DNA of 64,000 nt from Urechis unicinctus (Eukaryota; Annelida; Polychaeta; Xenopneusta; Urechidae). The stretch is from positions 27,198,050 to 27,262,049 of the forward strand of contig CM067350.1 in the NCBI GenBank assembly GCA_034190875.2. Reading direction: 5' to 3'. The translations under genes were made by a program, and so were the position numbers. Below, piece by piece: positions 12,482 through 26,725 of the stretch; positions within the stretch are counted from its first letter, which is position 1; each line of letters starts with the position of its first letter. The notes beneath the pieces were generated by a model that worked only from the letters and a program-made list of their open reading frames with translations, was not told the DNA's origin and searched no databases.

Positions 12482-15400
12482 AGCACACAGTAGAGTTGGG
12501 GAAATTATTCGGTTTCTATACATTACCATATAATTTGTGTTTTCTTTGGTGCTCCACTTGTGCAGTTGTGATGGGCGGAATAATTGCATCTAAGTCGCCA
12601 AAGGTCATGACCCCCATAACGAAAGAACGTGAAGTGGAATTCTCGGTATAACAAAGTGTCTTGTCCAGAACTGCCCGAGAGAAAGAGATTTGTTGTTGGC
12701 CTTATGCTATGCAAATATCACTATACAGCTATATCATTTCTGCGCAGGACTGTTTGACCAGTGTGGACGAGAAGTTGTTCTGGATAAATCAGTATTATTT
12801 AATGGTTGGCGACTCGGCATCAATCCTGAGCTGTCTAAATATTGGAATGCCCCCAGAAATTCTAAGAATAATAATTGTCTAGAATATATTACGAGTGAGT
12901 TCGACTGTTACCATCTAGTAATCTAATACCATAATTTTACAATATAGATTCCGCGAAATTGTTATCTAATTATTACATTGAACGCGCATCATATGGAGAA
13001 TAAGGCGTTTCCCTTACTCAAATGTTGTTTGCGCTTGGAAACCGTGTCCTGCACGTTCAGAAGCTGATTCGTTCCAGCAGCCGAATAGATTTATCAGAGT
13101 GTATAACAAACATATCACCGCCTTACCCTTCATCTAATACCGTGGACAGCAACTTACTACCAGAAATGTACTACCGTTTATGCAGCCGTGATTAATTGTG
13201 CAAGAAATATCTCGGTTGATGTATTAAAATCATTTAATCTACATCACCCAAAAAATTGATTTATCTTAGCTATTTGATTCGAAAGGATCAATGGGCGTCA
13301 AAGTGGATTACAATGATGTTTTACTGGTTAACTCAGCTACATAACCAGGCATGATAACCGCGTCACTGTCGTTGGAGTCCTCATGGGCCTGTATGATAAA
13401 CATTGAATTGTGATCTAAATCTGGATGTACTGGAAAACTATGGAAACTCACTTGTATATCCATGGCGAGTGCCGTTGATCTGTTCTGCTATTCTAAGATA
13501 CCACAAAGTATTGAAATATGCCACTTAAAATGCTAACAATAGAGATTACCAACTCGTAAAAAGTAAAGTGCGCGATGTAGCTCTTATATCTGTACAGTCG
13601 AAAATCATGGCCCATAAATACTCCTTCACCAGCTTCATTGCTTACACGTATGAAATGAAGGCTCTTTTTCGGAAACGAAAAACCTCCCCTAGCACCCTCT
13701 GGCTGGTTGAACTGGGCTGACTTAGAGTGAAGGCAATATTGAAGAAAATGCAAAACGGTTTTCTTAGAAATATCATTCAAATAAAAAAATACCTTAGAGG
13801 ACGACCCTCGTGTGGTACCATGCATCGGATGCCAGGACCTCATATACACGATACATCGGCGAGATATAAATAACAGGTACAGCTTCTGCGAGTGATATCG
13901 TAAGGGAGCTGACAGTCCAAACTGAACATAGCACAGACGCAAACTGGTTTTCCTTTTAAACAGCTATTCTCCAAATGAATTTGATTCTGGAATATCAGAA
14001 CATTTCTACATACAACTGAGATTGTATTCCCATAGACAAGTCGTTAGAAAGCCGATTGGTGGATTGGTCACGACAATGAAATAAGGTTTTTCTGTGAAGT
14101 GCACAAGACAATTGTGTGGTGTGGCATGCTCAGTTGATAATCCGAAATCACTAAACATGCGACACGTTTTGTTATGTGGAAATGGACTACAAATGCGCGC
14201 GCCAAGCATATTATACAAAACCTGAACTCCAAGTTCATATCTAGCCATAAACGAATAGCTGCTTCGGTAAATCTTGATTGTATTGAGTGTTATTCAAAGA
14301 ACAGATCTATTACTCACAATGAATGATCCCTCCTCATTTATGTCAATAATCAACGTAAACAAAAAATTGATGACGCCGGGTGTGACTATTTCCTCTACCT
14401 TGATAAAAAACCTACTTAATAATGGGTTATGCTTGGTTTTAAAATCAGCTGACTGCCTCGAAACGGCGGTCACAATTTCTTAATGACATCATAGCTCGAG
14501 GCCTAGGACAGTTATGATTAATTTAGAAGACAGAAGCTGCTTGATATTCAGAGCAACGCCGATGAAATTTGGTGATGGTGCTACACTAATATTAGTTGCT
14601 GTTAATAACCCAACCACAATAGATGTCACTTTATTCTAACGGGTCTAATATTTGCATTGTAATAGGGGGCAGTTAACAGCAACGTTTCTTGTCCCTTTCT
14701 CACCTATTCGTACTATTACCAATCCATACACCACAAGGTAAGCGCTTAGATATTTAATTGATCTCATTCGTTTTAGCATTATAGATGCTGGTGAGACACC
14801 ATTTAGAAATATTCAGTACGACCTTAAAACAACCTCCGCTCGTCCAATCTATATTTCCATTCAATGCATATCACCTGTCATCAATTTACAAACGCGTCCA
14901 TCCGTCATACCATCTATCGAACAAGACACCTATGCAAAAGGCCACTGCAACAAGCGGAACTTCTCCTATGATGGCACAAGGCATGAGACTGACAAGCATA
15001 ACACACGGGAAAACAATTGCCTCGCTCCATTAAGCCTCTGCAGCCAGATTGCTGCCTGTTACGACACAATGATCAATACTATACATGGGATCCGATCCAG
15101 ATATTATCACCAATTAACCTCAACTCTGTCACGCAGTCATTTTAATGATCTAGTTGGGGTCATTACATGTCCAATTGTGCCGTCTATTTTGTTTGTTATG
15201 TAGTGAATTGCACTGTTTCGTGTAATAGCTGGTAATAAGTGCTAGTAATTCAAGTAACCTTATGCTGCAATGTTCGTCTCGCGTATCGATTGCTACCGGT
15301 CCGTGAAAAAGGGTGCCATGTTTTATATTCTACATGCACGTACATTAACTACTGCAGCAAGTTCATAAAGGAAGGGATATAATGCAGACCTTAACAAAAC

Positions 15401-15800
15401 GAGCTTCCGATAGAGTATGCAATCGCATATAATCATGCCACTGTGTACAGGATGTACAGCATACTATATTACAGGCCAGGCATTCATACATATAGGATGC
15501 TAAACTGTACCTTATTGATATATATAAAGCATCGCCTTGGCATAATAATTTATGTTCATAAAACACACTATAGTCTTGCGTGACTTAGTATTGATCGAGA
15601 TGCATAATTCACCGCCAATCAACCTATTCATATTGATGTTTACAGGTTTTATAGACCTACCTCGGATAAAAACTAAATAAAAGATTTAAACGTGGAAATC
15701 TTACACCTAGATGTGAAAGCAATTGTTTGCTGCAACAGAGGGTTAGCTATCCAATTAAAAGGTGCAATGTAATGGATAACACACGCAATGTGCTATGGGT
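12482..15800. other. 3.3-kb segment present only in copy 1
   Basis: Copy 2 passes directly from the equivalent of 12481 to the equivalent of 15801 at 48882-48885. The segment therefore either inserted in copy 1 or was lost from copy 2. Its ends carry only a weak 6-base inverted match (agcaca / tgtgct) and no convincing target-site duplication. The longest open frame is 13493-13942 on the minus strand (149 codons); it has no domain I recognise and no signal peptide. Further short open frames at 12661-12926 and 14785-15033 are equally anonymous. With no second copy there is no comparison to test coding. Confidence 0.85.
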
Positions 15801-17221
15801 CTATTGATACTTTCACTACTGCTGATGTAATAGGAGATTAAGTTGACGCTAGTACACTGCAAATAATGCATTGTTCGCAGCTGGAATTTGGTTTTATGCA
15901 AATATACATACGATCAGATTAGTCTATGCAGTTCACTTTACATGAGGACTTGTTGGTGTTCAGGTCTCTTGTCATTGTACATCGCACATCGCTTCGGCTA
16001 TGCTTACTGAATATGAATCTCATCGTAATTCGTTTCAACTGCACAATGCAATTTGTGTCAGTACATCAAGGTTATTGCGTAACAGCAGAACCTGACTCAG
16101 TAAGCATTCATTATTTGTTTGGCCCCATGGATGTGAAGTGGTCACCTTGCGTTATTCAAGACTTGATATTTTTACCCTACCGGAAGGAGGGGTTGCAATA
16201 GCATAATGTTCTATTGTAACCATAATTAGCTTGGTCATTTGTTCAAGTACACTTACTCGCTCACTAAATCTAATTGGTGACAAAGGTTGTGTTACAACAC
16301 TACCGCAAGAAGTGTTATATGCAGTGAAACGGGCGATTCACAATATCTTTAAATGAGTATTTACGGCAACGCCCTATATGTTCCTCTGTTTATTATACAT
16401 ATTCAAGGCGCAATGACATTTTCTCAAGCAACATGGTGACATGCTTCGATATATGATACTGTTTGTTGGTCATAATTGCCAATAACATGGTCTTAACATA
16501 TGCAGTTGCATTTATCGCTCTTGTCACACATTACGACCAATAACGATTCTTATTTGGATAAAATGTCGCAAAATATTACTGGGCATTTGTATTAATGATA
16601 ACACAGAAACGCATCTTCTGTATGCATTCTGTAACAATATCGCTACCGAGGTATGTGCACCAATCGTTCTTATGTCAGAAGCCGATGATGTATGAAAGCA
16701 CGTCGCACAAACAAATCCTCGGATATATCAAGCAAAAGCGAGCTTCATGCAGTGCTTCGGGTCCCTCAAACAACAGAACAATTGGACGTTTTGTCTGCTA
16801 CAGGTAGAGATTGAGTAGCTGCTGGTAAATTGCAAATGGTTGTTTTTGTATGGTATTTGGTTTTGCAACAACAAAAAATACATCAAACAGATTTCTTTAC
16901 GCCGTTTGCATTTGATTAGTGGTGATCAGGCCTTTTACTTTTTTCCCGTCCAAATTATATTTGATGCATGGATCTAATTAACAAACTTCTCCAGTGTGCT
17001 GACTAGAGCCAGGTTGCATTTGGCTATCGGTATTGACACAAAATGGAAGCACACGTCGAGTACGAGGCCCTAGGTTAGTTCACGTGCTGGCGCTTGTTAT
17101 TGCACTTGGGAGTGGCAAAATATCTGTGTGGGGAAAACAGAATAGTGGCTAAAAGAAATTGCTGATTCTTGGTGCGGGATGCCCCCGTTCGCTATGTTAT
17201 TCAGGGTTCATTGATAGTTTA
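15801..17221. other. Gene-free block
   Basis: Aligns with 48885-51281 once copy-2 insertions at 49340-49446 and 49752-50658 are set aside. The open frame starting at 15926 is broken in copy 2 by a roughly 35-base deletion, so it is not conserved as a protein. The frame starting at 16595 has a different start in copy 2 and differs only by amino-acid-changing substitutions in its shared part. No gene is recognised. Confidence 0.55.
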
Positions 17222-17263
17222 TGTATACAAATGTATATATATGTATATATATATATATTAATA

Positions 17264-17343
<80 letters not shown>

Positions 17344-17387
17344 TGTTTACATAGATATTTATATGTATAAGCATATATATACATGTA

Positions 17388-17436
<49 letters not shown>

Positions 17437-17630
17437 GTATATGCATATATATATATATTTATGTATATTTATGTGTATGCAATTATATATATTTGTATAT
17501 CTTTATACATCTCTTTATATATATAAATATATGTATATATATTGATATATATATACATATATATGTACATATATATTTATATATATATACATTTATATGT
17601 GCATATTTAGATATATATATATATAGTATA
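17222..17630. repeat. (TA)n-rich array 2, copy 1
   Basis: About 410 bases of impure TA repeat with recurring tgtatatat and tttatatat phrases. It corresponds to 51282-51645. The 128- and 108-codon open frames across it are Tyr/Ile repeat artefacts. Confidence 0.97.
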
Positions 17631-20600
17631 AATAATACCTTCAAAATATTCCGAGCAATGAGGTATCATGCTGTCAGTGCGTGTTTTGTAACAACGTTGA
17701 TAATAGGAAACGGGTAACAACAAGAAAAAGTAGGTAGTAATCGAAAGCAATAATCTTGTCGAATTGAAAATAATTAAATAAGTTTACACAACACAGCTGG
17801 TATTAACAACTACATCACCGTGAATGAATTCCACACCTTAAAAATGACGAAGGCATCGTATAGTATTATGTATGCCGACGTCGATATGTGAATGTTTTCG
17901 TAATGCTACTGGGTTAGATTCCCGCGAGGTTCCCATCCTTACTTACGGAAACCAAAATGCACATTTAACCAGACAAAATATCTTTTACTTTTGATTATTT
18001 ACATAAAGCAAATCCTCTTGCATAAGTGCCCACTGCCGTTATTCATTCCCTTTTTCTCTTATGTTGATTTAGGAAGTTAGCGGGGTAAGTTATTGACAAC
18101 ATGTCTATTTCACCACTATGTCTGCATTTCATTATTATAAGTAAAACAATCGACGTAATTGATATCTTAGAAAAGCAAGTCCTGTCAGCGGTTGTTTTCA
18201 AATGAGCTAACCGCAGTGTTCAGCATTTATGAATGTTACTTACAGAAACAAAATACTTCTGTTGTAATAACTGATGTAATAGAGGAAACGGGCCAAGAGA
18301 TATTTGTGGTTCTCTTACTTACGCGACCCCCTTGTATTCGACATTGACAACGGATGTGAACTATTTTAGCAGAGAGTCATGAAGCTATTTCGGCTGTTCT
18401 AATGACAGGGTGTAGCTGATAGGTAATGGCAGTCGGTAATACACGCTCATTCCTCAGCCTCATTCAGTCATGTAATGTAGCAACTGCAAACACACTTTGA
18501 TGATTAAATCGCATGGATATACCATTATATATTACAACAACAACACTGGGTAGGCTCACACTCGAAAGGAATGCTCATGCTGTCTGCCAGCATTGTCTTT
18601 TGCGCGACATGAGTGCCCTTTGAGGTATCCAGGGGTTTTGAAGCGGCCGCCATTCTTATTTCCCCCACTAGGTTACTTCGACAACCAAGTCCCTCTGTGT
18701 CTATTTGCTTTAAATAATTGCAACACGAATATCTCGATTGGCGACCAAACACAGATGCTTTGAATCATGCAGCCTTTGCAGAATGATAAATCTGTGAATA
18801 TTCTCCCGAAATCTCATTCATTCCTTTGCATTTTTAATGTCTAACTACCATTTTCTTATTGAGGTAAAACCGTATGACAGAACCCATTGTATTGTTTAAA
18901 TTGGATTTCAGGTAAATGGGAGAAAAGTCTCGACAGGATAAACGTAATGGGCGATGGACAGGTAGGATATTACATTATTGGAAATTATTACCTGATGCAC
19001 TGCTGTAATCTGACCTCCACAGGGTTGGGGTAAGTAGCTCTACGAAGGAGTGCATTATTTACTACAATATGAGACCCATTGTTGGGAAGTGGGGAATAGC
19101 GATTTGTTTTCTGCTTCATCCATCGTTGCAGACCTACGATAAATGTTATGATGGAAATGAGCTATACCGTCGTACAAATGCAACAGCACTAACAAACAAC
19201 AAAGATACCAAAGAACTAGTAAACGACCCATTCTATTCATTAACCGCTGACCAAAAAATGGTGCCATGCACCAGTCGCCTCTATTTTTTATCCACTGCTG
19301 GTAACATTGACATGCAGCATGGTCTACAAATCGGATCAGCCATATGATGCCGTTTACCAACAGATCCCATTGAAATAGTTTCATACCAATTCAGTAATCA
19401 TCTCAACGCATCTATTGGATTTAGAATTCACTGACATTTCGAGCTGCCTACGCAAAAAGTATGCACACTATGTAAAAGTCGACCACCATGTCTGTTAATT
19501 GACCATTAAGAAACAATGATAACATTTGCGACTATTCAACCGATCAAATGACCCCATTCGTACTGTTGCTCATCTGTGCAAGTGGCCATACATAATACAG
19601 CATTATAAAACACAGCAAAATCCAATTAAGTTACTTTTCAATTACCACCAATAGACCCATCCCATTCGCTTTGATGTGAATTTAGCAGCTGATTGGCGTT
19701 TCATTGCACAGCTACCCAAAATGCAATTCCGTAATTTGGGCTTCGGCAGATGAATAAATTTTTCGATAAAAATCTGCCATGTCAAATTAGCCAACGGTTT
19801 TATTGAAACACTCAGGCCGTGGTCAATAGTGTTTTTGCAAATTAACTCTCATGAAACATTTCACCAAGTCGGCTGGATTATATCATCGGTGAGGACTTTG
19901 ATTCTGAGTTATGATTTTGTGCTCTTCCCTGAACATAATTACAAGCAGCCTGACCATCGTTCTGGTCTGTGTAACTTTAATATATGCAATGAATCGCACA
20001 TAATCGTCTGTTGCAGGCATCGTCAATAGCTCACTTATGTACAGATGCTGGATAATGAGCGCGTGGCGCAAACTGCTATTTGATACCTTATTTCTTCCAT
20101 ACTGAGCATGGTAGACCCGAACAAATGCTCTCATGTCACACAAACTGCAAAAATAGACCATGAAGCCATATTGAATATAGAACAGTAGCAGATAGTCTCA
20201 AAACCATTGACGAGGCAAAATCCCAGATACAGATGCCGCTAGAACCGATGCAGCTTGAAGCAATCATTCTCGTGTGTGGTTGATAATGACAACGGTGATG
20301 GTGTAATTCGTGAGTTTAAACAGGAATGAAGTTGCTCGTTACTTAAAATCTTATCTGGCTTATGTGCATGTGCAAACGAACGCACGTGTTTGTCTGTCTT
20401 ACTCCGCAGATCAATGATTTCACGAATGTTTCAAACACAAAAACAGTCAACGTATATAACGGCTTGTATTCAACAATGCTGTCAGTGCGATGACCTAGCT
20501 CAATGAAGATGCCTTCAACAACTTGTTCATGTTTGTAGCGGTTCGATTGTAAATTCACGAACTGAGTTCTTGGAGCTAACATTTATTTGCAACACACCCG

Positions 20601-22083
20601 CATATACCCAATTTGCATAGAAAAGTATATCATATATTTTATGATTTGTAGAGTCCATTGTACTGTAATGGAGAGGACAACATTATCATCTATAACCTCG
20701 CCCAAAATAATTCATTTGTGCTTGTTTTTGCATTAGTGTATGTCTCCCGTATGCTGAAAAAATAACCAGCTACATTAAAATCTCTAGAAACAACAAGCGT
20801 CAAAGGAACAGAAAAATCTTCGTGCCTTGCTTCAAATTCCCTGCTTTTTCTGATTGAATGGGACTCTTGTTATGCAGCTGATGAAAGTAAAGATTGAGTT
20901 CGCTCTTGTAAATTACAAACTTTTGCTCTCTGCTGAAGCTTGTATTTCAAAAATCTAGTGCATATCTTTACAAGCAATTCTTTTTTAGGTTGGCCCAGCA
21001 AAAGTGATTAATTAAGATAGGGTACATCGCCGTTTTTCAGCTGTCATTAAATTAACTTCACTGGTGTTGAGCCAATAACTAAACTTCTGATGTGTATTTA
21101 ACATTACCAGGCTGTATCAAAAACTCAGTATTGACGCATAGTGGCGACAAACGTCAAGTACAAGCCTTAGGCGAGTTTGCAAACATTCGTTCCTTTGCCA
21201 GCGGTATTGGCTCAATATCACATCAGCGCAAATAACGGTTATCATGAGAACACATTTGCCCGCACGTTGGTTAGTTTCCCACTTTACCCATTGATGAGGC
21301 ACCGGCTTCTATCAGTAGGTTTTAATCTCAGCAATACTAAGACTGACAAAATCATGCAGGTTTGAAGGTAATGCTCGCCAAAGCAAGATTTGCTAGAGGT
21401 GTTCGAAATAAAGCGTTCAACGAATCTAGCGCAAAAGACATGATGTGGGTCACAACTTCCAGGTAATGTAATATTCCGTTATTTATCTGCTCTTTTTACA
21501 TCAGCGTGTGCTATATATAACAGATATCCAGACTACAACATTTTATATCATAAAACTGCATGTACGTAAGCATTTCGCCGATGACTTTGAAATTGCCTAC
21601 ATGTGATCAAACACTTCATTGTGCTTTGGTTTAAAAATCAAATCGCTCATCGGTAATTTATGGGGTTGCGAAGATTCTTTAATGTCATCACTGTTTTTCT
21701 AAAAGAAACGTATTATTAATTCAGGTATCGATGATCTGAAAAGAGAGGCTAAGTTTAATTGATTTGACAGACATGCATTAGCTTTCATTTGTACAAAATC
21801 TAGTCAGAATAAACAAATACCCGCAAAGGGCGAAGTTAATGTGTTCACCGAGACTCAAACACTTGCCAAATAGGTGACAAAAAACCGTGGTCGGTTATTC
21901 GTCGTTTTTCAATGAGATGCTAAAGCGGATTCGTATTTGAGTGCAAACCTTTCTGTAGCTGCAAATAGACTTATAAGATTAATCAAAGATTATAGAATTG
22001 ACAAGATATGCGACTAGCATCCACCCTGCGGTTATCGTATTCCTATTGCGCAATCTAGCGGCTGGCGTTTGCACCAATAACAC
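17631..22083. other. Gene-free block
   Basis: Aligns with 51646-56289. No gene or RNA is recognised. The opposing open frames near 19055-19384 are disrupted in copy 2 by a 74-base insertion, and other frames such as 20343-20582 are not preserved. Divergence from copy 2 rises towards the right end. Confidence 0.55.
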
Positions 22084-22177
22084 ATGGCTAGGGAAGCTTC
22101 CGCGAATTGCGCTGCTTTTGGATGCTCGAATAAACACTCTGATCGGCCTGATCTGTCATTTTGTAGGTTTCCTAAAG
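22084..22177 (+). pseudogene. THAP zinc-finger exon of the transposase, copy 1
   Basis: A 31-codon open exon starts at ATG 22084 and gives the first Cys pair (C-x4-C in CAAFGCSN) and the F-x-x-F-P motif of THAP domains. The gtaagt donor begins at 22178. Copy 2 has ten more bases before the donor, encoding the D-E-E-R that normally follows F-P-K. Copy 1 has lost them, which also changes the splice phase. Confidence 0.8.
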
Positions 22178-22463
22178 GTAAGTTCACCCAAATTTTGATG
22201 GTTTTTATGCCAAGTAATAGATTTTGTTGTCTATTGGAAATCATACTGAAGGACGATAATATGAATGTTTCTCAACAGACCTGTATATGGCGGTAATAAT
22301 TTCTAAATCGTAGAGCCATTCGTTGACCAACTTGCTATTAAAATAGTGTTACGTCTGTTGCTTCTGGGGTAAACTATATCCACGGTATTATAGGATCATG
22401 TTATTTGTGTACAATTTGTCAACCTGATTGCTGATATAGTAAATATTACACTTGGAACATGAT

Positions 22464-23000
<537 letters not shown>

Positions 23001-23458
23001 ATTGTCATCATCATTATTACTCCTCATAGCTAAATGGCTTACATAAATTTACTATTAGATTTTAAATGTTTTTAAAGTTTTTCTAGTAGTTATATTAGTG
23101 ATTTATTTGAACTTTGCTATTCTTTTGTTTCCTTACAACACCAGGGATGCCATCAACATCACCACAAAAACTTTATCTCCAAAGACACTTAAAATGAAGA
23201 CGCAATTTCCAAAATTGAAAATGCCCAACTACAGACCCGAGGCTATGTTGGTGTGTAACAGCAGACCACACATATACATGTTAAATTAAAAATGGTAAGT
23301 TTAAAATGTCATGTCTTTTTTATTGAATGAAAATTGGATTAACTTACTTTCCATTGGGTTCTTGCTAGTTTTCCGCCAATATATCGGAGAAAGGTAGCTG
23401 AATGTTGCCATTTGTCAAAGGGAATATGATTCAAAAATGCGTGTTTTTTACATACTAG

Positions 23459-23700
23459 CTGAAGATAACTGAGGTCAGATTAACGAAACTTAAGGATGAT
23501 CTTTCCAATTACCGAGAAAAACAAACTCTTGACTTCATCATATGCCAGATTCGTGAGGGGACAAAAAAGGCAAAAGGCAGAGGATGGGCACCTTGTGATG
23601 AATTCCTTGCCATATCGCTTCTGCACTCGAGCTCCATGACGTATCATTTGTTACAGAAGTTATTTAAGCTGCCTTCAGTTTCAACTCTGTGGAAAGAAAT
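23459..23700 (+). pseudogene. Transposase pre-catalytic exon, copy 1
   Basis: An open frame of about 80 codons begins just after the acceptor tactag at 23453-23458. It is in frame with LDFIICQIREGTK, GRGWAPCDEFLAISL and LFKLPSVSTLWKEI. The same exon in copy 2 (57393-57615) keeps the frame with about eight amino-acid differences in 74. The donor site at its end is not clear. Placement in the P-element/THAP9 family rests on the LxKLFxLPSxSTL pattern. Confidence 0.8.
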
Positions 23701-23863
23701 AACACTCTTATTTTTTATGATTTCGTTTGCAATTGAATTTACTGTGAAAAGTTGACCACATATTATATATCTAGGATTTGTACTAAAATATAAACTAGAA
23801 ATAATTAATTTTCAGGCTCTACTGAACTAAACTCCTTTCTGTCTTTTTTTCTATTGCTGACAG

Positions 23864-24148
23864 ATATACACGGGGTTTAACAGAGTTAGATTCATGCAGT
23901 CCAAGTCCAAGGTGTGTGCCATAATACTGGATGAGATATCAATCAAGGAAGGTGTTTTCTACTACCCTGGGGGAGACAAGATGGAGGGTTGTGAAGAGTC
24001 TGGAAACATGGGCCTCACAAAATATATTGTTAACCATGCAAATAATTTTCTTGTACGAGGCCTGTTTGACAAATGGAAACAGCCCCTTTGGTATTTCCTA
24101 TCAAGTGGACCAATGCTAGGTGAAAGCATGACTGTCCTATTACGATAA
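23864..24148 (+). pseudogene. Transposase catalytic-core start, copy 1
   Basis: This exon-like block starts after a pyrimidine-rich acceptor ending ctgacag and is open for 94 codons before a TAA. It contains ILDEISIKEG, whose Asp would be the first acidic catalytic residue, and LVRGLFDKWKQP, a strong P-element signature. Coding sense continues past the stop, so the stop is a lesion and not the natural end. Copy 2 has no counterpart. Confidence 0.8.
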
Positions 24149-25053
24149 TGCAATGTAAAAGATTCTGGCCTCACAGTGCAAGTCGTCATAAGAGGCCAAA
24201 TCTCGAACAACAGGAACATGTCACATGTTGACGGCAAACGCGTCTCTTAGGAATATATTGTCACATGCTTTGGAAAACACAGTAAGCTGCCAATCAGGAT
24301 GGCTCTCAAGTTGACAGCAAAGAATATTGAGCTTCCTCCCTTTTACCATACTCCGCGTTAAGCATGTCTTCAGTCATTCAGTGGCAGCAGGCATCACCAC
24401 AATGGTCAGCCTAGGTGCTCTCCCAGAAGAAGCACAACATACTGCAAACGATATTGAAAACATGGATAAGCTGTTCAACAGTCATACCCTTAATAACTGT
24501 CCCAATGCGTAGTGCAATGTCTCCAAATTCAACCCACATGGCTTTCCTGGCTGAGATTAAGGAATGCCGCAAACCGTAAAGCCCAGCAAAGGCAGGACTC
24601 TGCTTTGCAGAGAATGGTGGACTTTGACCATCAACTGCCTTATGCAACTTCATCACAAATCGCCTTAACCAGGACTGCCTGGAGAGCTTGTTCTCAGTCA
24701 GTAGAGGGAAAGGCGACCAGTGAGACAACGCTGATGCTCTGCAGTTCCGAACAGCATTTCGCCAAGTATTGTTTGATGCCCTGTTGTTGCCAAGTAAATC
24801 AGGCAATGGAAAAGAAGATGTCGATGCCTTTGTGTTATCATTTGGACGTTAGTGAGGGTATGCTTTGTCAAGGGCTAGTGCTCCAATCCCACGTCCCACC
24901 TAAGTGACCGAAGATCAGGAATGGGCATCCATGCTGACCCACCTTCCATCAGTAAAGGACAACATGTCAGTGATGGTGCTCCCCCATCATTGCTATGTGT
25001 TTTATGGCTTCGGTACAGTTACATGCAGTTGTGCTTATTTTGGCTATTTCTAG

Positions 25054-25236
25054 TGTCCCCATATTGGGTATTTGATATACAACATCATCCCGTTTTGCTT
25101 AGGCACATTATATGCACAGGGTCGTTTGGATGCCGAATTTGAATCATTCCGTCAAGTGCCAGGTATCACCACGCCAGATAGATTACGATCCGCCATGCAT
25201 TTCCTTACAGGATACAACCCATGTACAACATGGTGA
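25054..25236 (+). CDS. Short open frame shared with copy 2, unrecognised
   Basis: The frame reads CPHIGYLIYNIIPFCLGT and ends LHFLTGYNPCTTW-like (here MHFLTGYNPCTTW) at a TGA followed by TAG. From 25078 the same frame and the same stop occur in copy 2 (to 59949). Of nine differences over the first 40 or so shared codons, four are silent and five are mostly conservative, with about five at third positions. This is the only shared frame in the window showing a hint of protein selection. It may be the last exon or C-terminus of the transposon gene, or a piece of another gene; I do not recognise the family. No start codon is evident in copy 1. Confidence 0.3.
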   Translation, partial: CPHIGYLIYNIIPFCLGTLYAQGRLDAEFESFRQVPGITTPDRLRSAMHFLTGYNPCTTW

Positions 25237-25905
25237 TAGGTTGTCACTGTGCTACTCGTAGATATTCCATTCCCCAACTCTGTGTAGCATTATCGGTAGC
25301 CAACACCGGGCATTTTCTATCTTCTTCTACAGTCATGGTCGCTAGGATTAGCTGCACGGTACATGCAACTGCTTGAATGATATTTTGAACCAAATCGTTT
25401 GACAACTTATAAGTCAAAATACACAAGGGTACAACTTCCCAACGATCTAACAACAACGACGACATGGGTGCATCAGACTTCAGCATCGACTTTGAGAAGT
25501 TGCATATGTTGCTCTATTTTCAGAACACGACTAATATTGATACATCAGGAGTGTGTTGAGCCATTATTTCACTAAATAATATTGCACTTTGCTTTTTGTC
25601 TTTGGCTGAGTCATCTAATGAGTTGTATATTTATATTATATACAGGCGACGCTTTGGGGTATATGTAGTCTCACATGGCAGTTTCATAATTATTGTATTT
25701 AGTCGGAGTACTCTGCACCCACAACAAATATCTACTAAGAGAGCCCTACAGCAGCATCAAGCGTTCAAGGTAGATCAGATGTGTGTTATCTTTGAACTTA
25801 ACATCAAAGGCTGAGCAACTCACCTTAACCCGTTTCAATCACCCTAGATATTAACATTTTGAATCAACAACACATTTAGTTTTTATTAGTTCTGTATAAC
25901 AACCA

Positions 25906-26725
25906 TCAAGCATTATTATTCACTGTTTGTACTCAAATGTGCTGAGGTAGGTTGATCGCTACCTTGCATCCCTACGACTTGCATATGACGCTGACCTGCA
26001 GCTCGACTTAAACAAGTGTTACGTCGTCGATGTTCAATAGTACAGGTAGAATAAAGGTTGATATATGTTGATGGTTGTATTTATGACATAACCCAATGTA
26101 TCTTTGCCATTCTGTGTGATAAACAATGGTCGGTTATATGGAAGCACTGATACTTTGATATGATCACAAAGCTATTTAACCCGGAACAATAATTCTATCT
26201 CTTCGATATGAGTCCATCCGGACCCGTGTAAGCGAGCTTGGATTCTATCAACGGCGTCCTATATAAGTCACGCGTGATGAGCAAAAAGGACTAGATGATA
26301 CGACATGTTACAATATGATGGGTTGCTATTTATCGCATTGGCATACGTCATGCAAACGTTTTGTGCCACACGAGTCTTTAGGGATAACTACTGTTAACAT
26401 TGTGTATCAGCAAAAGTCATTACGTGACCCAGTATCAACAGCCCATTAAGATGTGCGGATCTGCCATTCCTCAACAAGCTCAACAAACAGCATGAACCTG
26501 AGCAGCTGTGAGAGCAATATTCAGCACAAACAAACCGGATATAACGCGTCAATGTCAACCCAATTATCATTTTATTTCAGCATTGGAGCCTCCTTATTTT
26601 TGAATCACTAAGCAGTTTTCTTCACTGCATATATTTCTGCTGCATGTTTGGTTCTGCTGGACGGATTAGCAAACTCTTTTGGTGAAGGTCATGGTCGGCT
26701 TGAAGCTAAATCTGAAGATGCATGA
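25906..26725. other. 0.8-kb segment present only in copy 1
   Basis: Copy 2 joins the equivalents of 25905 and 26726 directly near 60498, where the two sides share catca/catga-like bases. This suggests a microhomology deletion in copy 2, although insertion in copy 1 is possible. I see no coding region or terminal repeats in it. Confidence 0.75.

Noticed and set aside
25244-25486. 80-codon minus-strand frame with protein-like composition
   Set aside because: The copy-2 counterpart has an in-frame stop, and no family is recognised.
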